Shown here: one piece after another, positions 1 to 8,018 of the stretch
How the letters are laid out: each line of letters starts with the position of its first letter
How positions within the stretch are numbered: the stretch's first letter is position 1
The notes under the pieces: generated by a model
What the model saw: the letters and a program-made list of their open reading frames with translations, nothing else
The model's database searches: none
What the model was told of the DNA's origin: nothing
Source of the DNA: Gemmatimonadaceae bacterium
Lineage (GTDB): Bacteria > Gemmatimonadota > Gemmatimonadetes > Gemmatimonadales > Gemmatimonadaceae
Assembly: GCA_019637445.1 (NCBI GenBank)
Contig: JAHBVS010000001.1
Location: forward strand, 1,833,586-1,897,585
Reading direction: 5' to 3'
DNA: 64,000 nt
Position numbers and translations under genes: made by a program

Positions 1-141
1 ACCTTCGATATCCAGTTCTACGCCATCAGCAAGGACGGCCGTTACGGTTCGGCGACGATGTACGAAGGCGCCGAGTTTGCGGTGGCGGACTCGAATGGGG
101 CGCGCGTGGAGAAGTGCGCGTTCCTCTACCGGCGCGGCTAG
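1..141 (+). CDS. C-terminal end of an asparaginase / isoaspartyl peptidase-like (Ntn hydrolase) protein, truncated by the window edge
   Basis: Only the last 46 codons are present, read from base 1 to the TAG at 139-141. The visible residues run FDIQFYAISKDGRYGSATMY and then EGAEFAVADSNG. This resembles the end of glycosylasparaginase / type 2 asparaginase family proteins, where a strand like AFYALNKxGExG is followed by GFQYAV. The catalytic Thr and the autoprocessing site would lie upstream, outside the window, so activity cannot be judged. It is convergent with the chemoreceptor gene. Between them (142-227) there is only a weak GC-rich inverted repeat, AGGCCGC at 180-186 against GCGGCCT at 200-206, with no T-run. 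The family call is tentative because the fragment is short. Confidence 0.5.
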   Translation, partial: TFDIQFYAISKDGRYGSATMYEGAEFAVADSNGARVEKCAFLYRRG

Positions 142-227
142 CGGCGACGGGCGTCGCGATCGGCAGCGCGGCGCGTTCTAGGCCGCTGCGGCGTCCTCGG
201 CGGCCTTGCGTCTCTCCCCAACCGCGG

Positions 228-1598
228 TCAACGTGCGCCGTCCGCGCGGCGAGTGCTCGTCCTGAAGCCCGCCGCCGCGCCGCCGACCTTCTCCGCCGAC
301 TGCAGTAGCGAGCTCGCCGCGGCCGCAATCTCTTCGGTGCTGGCGCTCTGCTCCTCGCTAGCTGCCGCCACATCCTGCATCGAGTCGGCGAACGAGCGCG
401 TGCCGCGCGACAGCGACTCCAGCTTCTCGGTGATCTCGCGCGCCAGCTGCTGACCGGAGCTCGCGGTGGCCGACATCGACGAGATCCAACCGTCCCCGGC
501 GGCGACGGCGAGCTCCACGGAGCTGAAGGCCTCGCGGCCGCGCGATGTCGTGGCGCGTACCGTCTCCACCGTTGCGCGTGAGCGCACCGCCGAGGCGTGG
601 GCGGCCTCGACCTGCGCAATCAAGTCCTTCATCAGGACGTCCGTCTTTGACGCCGCCTCCTGCGTGGCCTGCGCGAGACGTCGCACCTCGTTGGCCACCA
701 CGGTGAATCCCTCGCCGTGCTCGCCGGCGCGCGAGGCCTCCATCGACGCGTTCATCGCCAGCAGCTTGGACTGCTTGGCGATGCGCTGCACCAGCGCGAC
801 GAAGGCGAGGATCTCCTCCGATGCGCCTGCCAATGCCTCGGTAGCGGCCGCGCCGGCGCGCACATCGCTGGCGAGTTCGTCCAGGCGGCGCGCACCTTCG
901 TCGAGATGCCCTGCGTTCCCGGCCGCCAGCTCGGAGAGTTCGCGGTTGCGGCGCAGGCCGTCGTTGGCGCCATCGCTGACGCCGGCGGCCAGCTGCGCGA
1001 GGCGGGTCGCATCGCCACTCAGGCCGCGGATGGTCTCGGCCATCGTCGCGGACTCGAGGCTGAGCGCGCTCGCCGTCTCGGCCACTCCCGACGCCGCTTG
1101 CGCCAGGTGCTCCGTGCTCGCGGTGATCTCCGAGGCCCGCTGCTGCGTGGCGCCGGCATTCTCGCGGATCAGCGAGGCGAGGCGCCGCAGCGTGCTCGTC
1201 ATCTCGACCATCGCACGGCCCAGGCGGCCGAGTTGACCGCCCTCGTCGGCGGCGTCGGGGCGCTGGGTGAGGTCGCCGCCGGCGATGGATTCCGCGACGT
1301 CCGCGAGCCCGCGGATCTGCTCGCCCACGGCGGGGGAGATGAGGAAGCGGAAGATGACCGCCGCCGCGGTGAGCGAGAAGGCCAGCACCAGCCCGACGAG
1401 CCAGGGGAGCCGTCCCTCGGCGGCCAGCTCGGTGATGATGGGCGCCCCGACCAGCATGGCGATGGCCACGCCCACCGCCCCCACGATGGCCGACCAGTCG
1501 GCGGCCTGGTCGATGATGTGGCGGCGGACGCGCCCGCGGGGGGCGTCAGGTTTGGTCGGAGCTTCCACGGCGGCTAAATTTCCCAGATTCCCTTCCAT
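228..1598 (-). CDS. Methyl-accepting chemotaxis protein without a periplasmic sensor domain
   Basis: 456 residues from the ATG at 1598. Two membrane segments lie at about residues 35-56 and 65-88, joined by a loop of only about ten residues. A HAMP-like region (about 90-140) follows, and then a long helical signalling domain with the conserved hairpin tip (QRIAKQSKLLAMNASMEAS, then RAGEHGEGFTVVANEVRRLA). Such proteins normally relay a signal to CheA/CheW. With no extracellular ligand domain, this one probably senses something in the membrane or cytoplasm. The frame continues upstream to a TTG at 1628, but that start would overlap leuS, so the ATG giving MEGNLGN is preferred. It leaves a 5-bp gap to the divergent leuS start. 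No che genes are nearby. Confidence 0.88.
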   Translation of the reverse strand: MEGNLGNLAAVEAPTKPDAPRGRVRRHIIDQAADWSAIVGAVGVAIAMLVGAPIITELAAEGRLPWLVGLVLAFSLTAAAVIFRFLISPAVGEQIRGLADVAESIAGGDLTQRPDAADEGGQLGRLGRAMVEMTSTLRRLASLIRENAGATQQRASEITASTEHLAQAASGVAETASALSLESATMAETIRGLSGDATRLAQLAAGVSDGANDGLRRNRELSELAAGNAGHLDEGARRLDELASDVRAGAAATEALAGASEEILAFVALVQRIAKQSKLLAMNASMEASRAGEHGEGFTVVANEVRRLAQATQEAASKTDVLMKDLIAQVEAAHASAVRSRATVETVRATTSRGREAFSSVELAVAAGDGWISSMSATASSGQQLAREITEKLESLSRGTRSFADSMQDVAAASEEQSASTEEIAAAASSLLQSAEKVGGAAAGFRTSTRRADGAR

Positions 1599-1603
1599 AG
1601 ACG

Positions 1604-4087
1604 ATGACAGCACCCGCACCAGAGCCAATCGGCTACGACCCCACGGCGATCGAGGCGCGATGGCGGCAGCAGTGGGCCGATCGCGGCACGCATCGCAGCG
1701 ACATCGCGAACGGCGAACGTCCGTTCTACGCGTTGATGATGTTTCCCTACCCGTCGGCCGAAGGCCTGCACGTGGGGAATCTGTTCGCGTTCACCGGTTG
1801 TGATATCTATGCGCGCTTCCAGCGCCTGCAAGGTCACACGGTGTTCGAGCCGCTGGGCTACGACGCGTTCGGCATCCACTCGGAGAACTTCGCCCTGAAG
1901 GTCGGCGTGCATCCGATGGAGTTGATCCCGCGGAACATCGCGAACTTCCGTCGGCAGTTGGACCGCGCGGGCCTGATGGTGGACTGGTCGCGCTCGGTGG
2001 ATACAACCGATCCAGCGTACTACAAGTGGACACAGTGGGTCTTCCTGCAGCTGTACAAGCAGGGGCTTGCGTACAAGAAGGCCGCGGCGGTGAACTGGTG
2101 CCCGTCCTGCAAGACGGTGCTGGCCAACGAGCAGGTGATCAATGGCGAATGCGAGCGCTGTGGCACGCAGGTGGAGCAGCGCTTTCTGGAGCAGTGGTTC
2201 TTCCGGATCTCGGACTATTCCAAGCGGCTGCTCGACAATCTCGAGACGCTGGACTGGTCGGCCACCACGAAGCAGGCCCAGCGCAATTGGATTGGCCGCT
2301 CCGAAGGTGCGGCGCTGCGCTTCCGCGTGATCGACCCGCTGACCGACGCGGGCAGCTCGGCGGTGTCCGTCACCACCGAGATGTCGGTGGGGACGGCGGA
2401 GATCGAGGTCTTCACCACGCGTCCGGACACGATCTTCGGTGCGACGTACCTGGTGTTGGCGCCGGAGCATCCCTTGGTCGATCAGCTCACCACGCCGCAG
2501 CAGGAGGGCGTGGTGCGCGAGTATCGTGCGGCCGCGGCCAAGCAGGATTTGGTGAGCCGCAAGACTACGAAGGAGAAGACGGGCGAGTTCACGGGCTCGT
2601 ACGCGGTGAATCCAGCCACGCAGGAGCTGATCCCGATCTGGATCGCCGACTACGTGCTGATGGAGTACGGCACGGGTGCGATCATGGCGGTGCCAGGGCA
2701 CGACGAGCGCGACTTTGAGTTTGCCACGAAGTTCGAGCTGCCGATTGTCCGCGTGGTGGCGGGTCCGGGTCAGGACGCGCACACGCCGTTCGATGGCGCG
2801 GCGTACGTGGACGACGGCGTGCTGGTGAACTCCAAGCAGTTCGACGGACTCGGGGTGGACGCGGGCAAGACGCAGGTCACGTCTTGGCTGGCAGCGATGC
2901 ACGCAGGCAAGTCGGTGACGAACTACCGCCTGCACGACTGGTGCATCTCGCGGCAGCGCTATTGGGGCCCGCCAATCCCAATCATCTACTGCGACAGCTG
3001 CGGCACTGTGCCGGTCCCCGAGGACCAGTTGCCGGTGGTGCTGCCGAACATCCCGGACTTCAAGCCGGACGATTCGGGCATCTCCCCGCTGGCGCGGCAC
3101 GAAGAGTGGTTCCACGTGCCCTGCCCGCAGTGCGGCAAGCAGGCGCGGCGCGAGACGGACGTGAGCGACACCTTCCTCGACAGCGCCTGGTACTTCCTGC
3201 GCTACCCGAGCGTGGGCCACGACGACGTGCCCTTCGACTCGACGATCACGAAGAAGTGGTTGCCGGTCACGACGTACATCGGCGGCAACGAGCACGCGGT
3301 GCTGCACCTGCTGTACTCGCGCTTCATCACGATGGTGCTGCACGATGCCAAGCTCCTGGACTTCGAGGAGCCGTTCACGAAGTTCCGGGCGCACGGACTG
3401 ATCATCCGCGAGGGCGCGAAGATGTCGAAGTCGCGCGGCAACGTGGTGAACCCGGACGAGTACATCGACCAATGGGGCGCGGATTCCTTCCGCACCTACC
3501 TGATGTTCCTCGGTCCCTTCGAGGAGGGCGGCGACTTCCGCGACTCGGGCATCAGCGGTGTAAAGCGTTTCCTGGACCGCCTCTGGGCGTCCGTGCGCGA
3601 CCGCGACGACGCGGCTCCGGCCGACCCCGAGGTGCTGCGCAAGCTGCACGCGACGATCAAGAAGGTCGGTGAGGACATCCCATCGCTCAGCTACAACACG
3701 GCGATCGCGGCGATGATGGAGTACATCAACGTCGTGCGCCGCGGAGAGCGGGTGCCAGCGCGAGCGGAGGTGGAGCCGCTGGTGCAGATGGTCTCGCCCT
3801 TTGCGCCGCATATCGCCGAGGAGCTGTGGGAGATGCTCGGGCATTCGAGCAGCGTGTTTGAAGCGCGTTGGCCGTCCTTCGACCCTTCAATGCTCGAGTC
3901 CGACACGATTGAGCTGGTGGTGCAGGTGTCGGGCAAGACGCGCGGCAAGGTCGTGGTGCCGAAGTCGGTGACCCAGGATCAAGCGCTGGCGGTGGCGAAG
4001 GCCGATGCGCAGATCGGGAAGTTCATCACTGGGGAGCCGAAGAAGGTCATCCTTGTGCCGGGGCGGCTCTTGAACGTCGTGGTTTGA
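1604..4087 (+). CDS. leuS: Leucyl-tRNA synthetase
   Basis: 827 residues, close to the usual bacterial length. It charges tRNA-Leu with leucine in the cytoplasm. The class I signature is HVGN at residues 56-59 and the second signature is KMSKS at about 606-610 (GAKMSKSRGNVVNPDEY). The editing (CP1) domain carries TTRPDTIFGATYLVLAPEHP and YGTGAIMAVPGHDERDFEF, the site that removes mischarged amino acids. Zinc-type Cys pairs (CPSC...CERCG and CDSCG...CPQCG) are present. The C-terminal domain ends in VSGKTRGKVVVP and VPGRLLNVVV, as in other LeuRS. The start ATG lies 23 bases after a TAAATT box (1575-1580) that could be a -10 element. The reading frame shows no defect. Confidence 0.98.
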   Translation: MTAPAPEPIGYDPTAIEARWRQQWADRGTHRSDIANGERPFYALMMFPYPSAEGLHVGNLFAFTGCDIYARFQRLQGHTVFEPLGYDAFGIHSENFALKVGVHPMELIPRNIANFRRQLDRAGLMVDWSRSVDTTDPAYYKWTQWVFLQLYKQGLAYKKAAAVNWCPSCKTVLANEQVINGECERCGTQVEQRFLEQWFFRISDYSKRLLDNLETLDWSATTKQAQRNWIGRSEGAALRFRVIDPLTDAGSSAVSVTTEMSVGTAEIEVFTTRPDTIFGATYLVLAPEHPLVDQLTTPQQEGVVREYRAAAAKQDLVSRKTTKEKTGEFTGSYAVNPATQELIPIWIADYVLMEYGTGAIMAVPGHDERDFEFATKFELPIVRVVAGPGQDAHTPFDGAAYVDDGVLVNSKQFDGLGVDAGKTQVTSWLAAMHAGKSVTNYRLHDWCISRQRYWGPPIPIIYCDSCGTVPVPEDQLPVVLPNIPDFKPDDSGISPLARHEEWFHVPCPQCGKQARRETDVSDTFLDSAWYFLRYPSVGHDDVPFDSTITKKWLPVTTYIGGNEHAVLHLLYSRFITMVLHDAKLLDFEEPFTKFRAHGLIIREGAKMSKSRGNVVNPDEYIDQWGADSFRTYLMFLGPFEEGGDFRDSGISGVKRFLDRLWASVRDRDDAAPADPEVLRKLHATIKKVGEDIPSLSYNTAIAAMMEYINVVRRGERVPARAEVEPLVQMVSPFAPHIAEELWEMLGHSSSVFEARWPSFDPSMLESDTIELVVQVSGKTRGKVVVPKSVTQDQALAVAKADAQIGKFITGEPKKVILVPGRLLNVVV

Positions 4088-4092
4088 GTAGG

Positions 4093-4305
4093 AACTGCAA
4101 CGGCTTGCCACAGAGGCACAGAGACACAGAGGGTTTCGTGGCGTAGCGGATATCTCTCTGTGTCTTCTTGAACGACACTTCTAAGGGGGCTCGGCGGACA
4201 GATCTGTCCGCCGAGCCCCCTTAGAAGTTGCTGTTGGAATAGGCACAGAGGCCTACTCGCGCTCCGACACCTCTGTGTCTCTGTGCCTCTGTGGCAAAGC
4301 AGTTA
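4093..4305. repeat. CACAGAG-armed inverted-repeat element, copy 1 (long form)
   Basis: A 213-bp element fills the gap between the convergent leuS and M14 genes. Its outer arms are a perfect 28-bp inverted repeat: 4105-4132 (core CCACAGAGGCACAGAGACAC) and 4270-4297. Beyond the arms the ends read AACTGC (left) and GCAGTTA (right), also inverted. In the centre is a separate perfect 52-bp palindrome (4177-4228). Copy 3 has the same architecture and shares the right-hand stretch around CCTACTCGCG. Copy 2 has only the outer arms. The TAA stop of the M14 gene (4303-4305) is the last three bases of the element. No coding potential is seen inside. Confidence 0.9.
4177..4228. terminator. Perfect 52-bp palindrome, candidate bidirectional terminator
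   Basis: The left arm (with AAGGGGGCTCGGCGGACAGA) is the exact reverse complement of the right arm and has no loop bases. In RNA from either strand it would fold into a very strong hairpin between the 3' ends of leuS and the M14 peptidase gene. The usual run of U after the stem is weak, so intrinsic termination is an inference. An mRNA 3'-end stabiliser, or a recombination or transposition structure of the surrounding repeat, are alternatives. Confidence 0.5.
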
Positions 4306-6147
4306 CCGCGATCTCAAAGTCGACACCCCACCCTTAACGGCGTCAGCAGTGACGGTAAACGGCCCACGTCCCTCCACGATCCACTTCACGCGCACGATGC
4401 CTTGGCCCGCGATGTTCGGCACGCGCATCGTCGCCGGATCGCGCTTCTGCTCCGTGGACTCGCCGGTGAGCGGATTGTCGATCGTGAAGCCCGCAATCAC
4501 ACGACCACCGGCAAGCGTGATGTGGTTCGGACGGGTGATGCGGTTCTCGAGATCCTGCTGCGTGTGCGTCGGCGCGATGCGACGGTTCACGATTACCGCC
4601 GTCACCTCCGTGAGGTTGCCGCCCAGTGAACGCGTCGTCACCGAGTCCACCTCCACCAGCGGCATCTGTGAGACCTGGTAGAGCGTGAACATCATGTTGC
4701 GATGGCCGTCGCTCTGCAGCATGAAGCCTGGCTCCACGCGGCCGAAGTTCTTCTTCATCCCGCCCACTTCGACCTTGCCGAACTGCGGGTGGTCGACTTC
4801 CTGCCATTCCACCATCGCCTCGCCCATCAACAGCAGTTGGTTGAAGCGCGACTCGGTGGTCTGGTACTGGCGGTTGCGCGGGTCGCCGAAGAAGCCGCCG
4901 CCACCACGCTCCGGCTGCTTGTAGAAGTACAGGAACGGCGTCCACAGCTCGTTGCTGAACGTCAGGATGCCGCGCGCGCCGTAGAACCAGTCGAGCTCGC
5001 CGCCCCAGACGGTGTACAGGTCCTTCCACACGATCATGTAGCGGTAGCCCGGCAGCACTTCCTCGCCGATGGCACCGATCTGGTCGAACACGCGCACGTC
5101 GGCCGGTCGGTACTCGTCCTGCGGCACGCCGGGGCCACGCAGCAGCATGCCGCCGCTGTTGTGGTAGCTCTGGGCGCCGGCGATGTTCTGGTGCGCGATC
5201 ACGAAGTTCATGATGTTGCGCGTCTCGATCAGCGACCCCGGATAGCGGTCCGCGCCGCCCTGCACGTACTGCGGCGCCCAGCGCCAGGGCCAGTTGCGGT
5301 TCGGGTCGTAGCGGCCGGGGCCGTCCTCGTTCACGCTGCCGTCGCCGTCGGCGTCGTAGCCTTCCTGGCCCAGCAGGTCATACTCGCCCTGCTCGCCGGG
5401 CAGCACGGGGATCATCAAGCGCGGATCCTCCGGCGAGACGCGGAAGCGGCCGTTCGGATTGCGGCGCCGCATCTGCGTGATGTGGCCGTCGCCGTTCAGG
5501 TCGCCGATGCCGTCTTCGTCGATCTTGCCGTCACCGTCATCGTCGCGCGGCGCGAGTCCGGAACGCGGCGAGCTCGCGTTGTTGGGCTCGTGGATGTAGT
5601 GGTCGCGCCCGTCCGGGTTGATGCTGGGCACGATGTAGAACGTGTAGTTGCGCAGCAGCGAGTCCACGGCTGGCACGCGGTCGGCCATCTCCGCGAGGTA
5701 CCACGCCGTATACAGCGAGAACTCGGCGCCCTGGATCTCGTTCGCGTGGATGTTGCCGTCGATCCACATCGCCGGCTTGCGGTCGGCGTTGCCCACGCGA
5801 TGGTCGGTCACCGTGAGCACGAACATGTCGCGGCCCTGCGTGCTGCGGCCGATGCTGCCGAGCTTCACACGGTCGGGGTGCGCGGAGGCGAGCCGGCGCG
5901 CGATCTCCAGCAGGCCGGCGTGATCATAGAATCGGTCCCAGGAGACGGCGACCTTGGGGTTTGGCGGAGAGCCGAGTGCGGCGAGCGCGCCGGCCACTGG
6001 TACCTGCGTGGCGTTCGCCGCCGGAGGCGCGGTACGGATCTGCTGCGCGGCCAGCGCCGCAGGGAGGAGCAGGGCTGCCGTAGCAGCCAGAAAACGCGTG
6101 TACATGGAAGCTCGGGACACGCGCGGCAATACACGATGTGTGGTCAT
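4303..6147 (-). CDS. Secreted M14-family zinc carboxypeptidase with Ca-binding-type loops
   Basis: 614 residues. A hydrophobic signal segment (FLAATAALLLPAALA) follows a second possible start, MYTRF, at residue 15 (6105). The zinc site is intact: H134 and E137 in GNIHANEIQGAE, and H329 in AQSYHNSGG. The likely catalytic Glu is E400 in TFSNELW. Substrate-side motifs PSINPDGRD and DPNRNWPW are also present. Between them sit three Asp-rich loops (DDDGDGKIDEDG, DLNGDGHIT, DADGDGSVNEDG) resembling EF-hand/dockerin calcium loops. The C-terminal 140 residues look beta-rich. It would remove residues from peptides outside the cytoplasm. It follows the 6155-7858 paralogue with a 7-bp gap, and GAGG lies 10 bases before the ATG, so the two are probably co-translated. 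The TAA stop is supplied by the repeat element. Confidence 0.93.
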   Translation of the reverse strand: MTTHRVLPRVSRASMYTRFLAATAALLLPAALAAQQIRTAPPAANATQVPVAGALAALGSPPNPKVAVSWDRFYDHAGLLEIARRLASAHPDRVKLGSIGRSTQGRDMFVLTVTDHRVGNADRKPAMWIDGNIHANEIQGAEFSLYTAWYLAEMADRVPAVDSLLRNYTFYIVPSINPDGRDHYIHEPNNASSPRSGLAPRDDDGDGKIDEDGIGDLNGDGHITQMRRRNPNGRFRVSPEDPRLMIPVLPGEQGEYDLLGQEGYDADGDGSVNEDGPGRYDPNRNWPWRWAPQYVQGGADRYPGSLIETRNIMNFVIAHQNIAGAQSYHNSGGMLLRGPGVPQDEYRPADVRVFDQIGAIGEEVLPGYRYMIVWKDLYTVWGGELDWFYGARGILTFSNELWTPFLYFYKQPERGGGGFFGDPRNRQYQTTESRFNQLLLMGEAMVEWQEVDHPQFGKVEVGGMKKNFGRVEPGFMLQSDGHRNMMFTLYQVSQMPLVEVDSVTTRSLGGNLTEVTAVIVNRRIAPTHTQQDLENRITRPNHITLAGGRVIAGFTIDNPLTGESTEQKRDPATMRVPNIAGQGIVRVKWIVEGRGPFTVTADAVKGGVSTLRSR

Positions 6148-6154
6148 CGGTTGC

Positions 6155-7858
6155 TTACCTCGCGCGAAGGGTGATGGTCTGCGTGCTCAGCCCGGCGTGC
6201 GGCGAGCCCACGGTGAGTTGCAGCGTCGAGCCGGCCGCGCCGACGACGACCCATTCGAGCGTCTGCGAGGCGCCGCTGCCGCGGAGGGCATTGATGTACT
6301 CGATGCGTCGTCCGCTCTGGATGCTCTGCTGGTTGCCCAGCGTGAGCTCCGCACGAATGCGCAGCGGCAGCCGCGAGCGGACGCCGATCGCGGCGTTGCT
6401 GGGGAGGAAGCCGTCGTTCTGCACGTCCGCCGTGATGCGATACACGCGCGGTCCGAGCTCGGTGACCTTGATGCGCTGCGCCGTGACGCTGGGCAGCATG
6501 CCTGCGAGCTGCACCACGAACGCCGTGTGCTTGGAAGCGAGCGAATCCAGCTCGTTGCCCGGCGGATTGAGCGTGGCGAAGGGCGCGAAGCCGCCGACCT
6601 CGACGGACTCGCCGTCAATCGTGTAGCCGGAGACCGGCGTCCATTCGACGAAGCCAGCCGGACGATTGGCCTTCATCCAGCGGTATTCGTTGCGCTCGGC
6701 GGCGATGGGATCCGGCGACGGTGCTTTGCGCGCCGCCGCGGTGTCGGCCGGCGCCTTGCCTGGCCACCAGACCCGCGATCCAAAGGCAAACCGACCCATA
6801 TGGAAGTACGACCACGAGAGCGGATCACCCTGCTCGGCAGCGCTCGCCGGACCATCGGACCAACCCGTCGTCGCCTTGAAGCGCTTCGACACCTCAGCGA
6901 ACCAGCCGTTGTCATCAGGAAGCGGGGAGCTGAAGGGGCCGCCCGCCGAGGTGCCCTGCGGCGCGCCGGCAATGCCAGCCACGCGGCGGCCTTCCCATGG
7001 CTTCAGCAGGTTGTCCTGCATGCCGAGCACGTAGACGGCCGCGATATGGTCGTGCGTGGAGACGAACTCTGCCACGGCGCGCGACTCGTCCGCGCTGAAG
7101 GGGTGCAGGCCCGCGTGCTCCGAGAAGAAGCGGTAGTCGTTGGCGAAGTTGCGCGAGATGTCCGTGCCGCCGGGGCCATCCTCGTTGTAGTCGTCGTCGC
7201 CGTCGTTGTCGCGGCCTTCGACCAGCAGGCGATAGATGCCGCGCTCACCCTTGGTGGCGTCGGCGCGGCGCATCAGTGCGGGATCGACCGCGTCCGGAAT
7301 CCACACGCCATTCGGGGCCTTCACGCGCATCATCGTGATGAGGCCGTCACCGTTCAGGTCGTCCGGCGCGTCCTCGTCGATCGCGTGGTCGCGGTCCTCG
7401 TCACTGGCGGTGTCGTTGCCCGTACGCTCGGTGCGCAGCGTCGTGAAGAACGCCTCGGTGGCGTCGGGATTGATGCGCGGCATGACGTAGACGGTGTTGC
7501 GCGACAGCATCTCCGTGATGGCGGCATCGTTGCCGTGACGGCGCGCCAGGTCGCGCACGATGCGCAGGGCGACCTCGCTTGAACTGATCTGCGGCCCGTA
7601 GGCGCCGGCGAGAATGAGCAGCGCGGGGCGCTCCTCATTGCCGCCGAGTCGCACGACCTGCACGGGACGCCGTCCCGGCGAGGTGGCGATCGTCGTGACG
7701 CGCACGAGCGAGGACTTGGCGCGCGCGATAGAGTCAAGCGCTGCGGTAAGTCGTGCTGATGTGTGGTAGCCGTCCGTGGGGCGCGCCTGGGCGCCAGCCG
7801 GTAGCGAGAGTGCGGCGAGCAGCAGCGCCGCCCTGCCGATGGAGCGAATGCGTGGCAT
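6155..7858 (-). CDS. Secreted M14-like protein with all catalytic positions lost (predicted pseudoenzyme)
   Basis: 567 residues with a signal peptide (AALLLAALSLPAGAQA). It is a clear paralogue of its downstream neighbour: MPRINPD matches PSINPDG, the Asp-rich loops are kept (DEDRDHAIDEDA, DLNGDGLIT, DNDGDDDYNEDGPG), and SRNFAND replaces NRNWPW. The zinc motif HANE is replaced by YGPQ (residues 87-90). The third ligand His aligns with Leu278 in YVLGMQDN. The position of the catalytic Glu reads FGSRVWW, an Arg. A working peptidase is therefore very unlikely. It may bind peptides, or act as a partner or regulator of the active enzyme it is co-transcribed with. It is first in the two-gene operon, with a TAGAAT box at 7880-7885. 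The reading frame is uninterrupted over its whole length, which argues against simple decay. Confidence 0.85.
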   Translation of the reverse strand: MPRIRSIGRAALLLAALSLPAGAQARPTDGYHTSARLTAALDSIARAKSSLVRVTTIATSPGRRPVQVVRLGGNEERPALLILAGAYGPQISSSEVALRIVRDLARRHGNDAAITEMLSRNTVYVMPRINPDATEAFFTTLRTERTGNDTASDEDRDHAIDEDAPDDLNGDGLITMMRVKAPNGVWIPDAVDPALMRRADATKGERGIYRLLVEGRDNDGDDDYNEDGPGGTDISRNFANDYRFFSEHAGLHPFSADESRAVAEFVSTHDHIAAVYVLGMQDNLLKPWEGRRVAGIAGAPQGTSAGGPFSSPLPDDNGWFAEVSKRFKATTGWSDGPASAAEQGDPLSWSYFHMGRFAFGSRVWWPGKAPADTAAARKAPSPDPIAAERNEYRWMKANRPAGFVEWTPVSGYTIDGESVEVGGFAPFATLNPPGNELDSLASKHTAFVVQLAGMLPSVTAQRIKVTELGPRVYRITADVQNDGFLPSNAAIGVRSRLPLRIRAELTLGNQQSIQSGRRIEYINALRGSGASQTLEWVVVGAAGSTLQLTVGSPHAGLSTQTITLRAR

Positions 7859-7879
7859 CGTCTCTGGGAAAAGGGGACA

Positions 7880-7885
7880 ATTCTA
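7880..7885 (-). promoter_or_regulatory. Candidate -10 box for the M14 operon
   Basis: On the minus strand this reads TAGAAT and ends 21 bases before the ATG at 7858, which would give a short leader of about 14 bases. No convincing -35 hexamer is seen and there is no clear ribosome binding site. Confidence 0.4.
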
Positions 7886-7917
7886 AGGTACGTGTTTGCT
7901 TTGGTGCACGTTGAGCG

Positions 7918-8014
7918 AACTGCAACTGCATGCCACAGAGACACAGAGACACAGAGGGCTCGGCGTCAGTCTCGACACCTCTGTGCCTCTGTGTCTCTGT
8001 GGCAAAGCCGTTGA
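7918..8014. repeat. CACAGAG-armed inverted-repeat element, copy 2 (short form)
   Basis: A 97-bp version that keeps the ends and arms but lacks the long central hairpin. The left part reads AACTGCAACTGCATGCCACA and continues with CAGAGACACAGAG units. The right part is CTCTGTGCCTCTGTGTCTCT then GTGGCAAAGCCGTTG, nearly the reverse complement of the left. About twenty non-repeated bases (with GGCTCGGCGTC) separate the arms. It lies between the start of the M14 operon and the end of the rhomboid gene, both on the minus strand, so it could sit at the 3' end of the protease operon. Confidence 0.88.
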
Positions 8015-8018
8015 AGAC

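Noticed and set aside
1599-1628. TTG start of the chemoreceptor at 1628
   Set aside because: It would overlap the leuS coding start; the ATG at 1598 is a better codon and avoids the overlap.
1574-3844. A 756-codon minus-strand frame across leuS
   Set aside because: Antisense to a complete leucyl-tRNA synthetase; low-complexity composition typical of a shadow frame.
7931-8010. The CACAGAG units as a CRISPR array
   Set aside because: Units are directly adjacent, have no unique spacers and form inverted arms; no cas genes are near.
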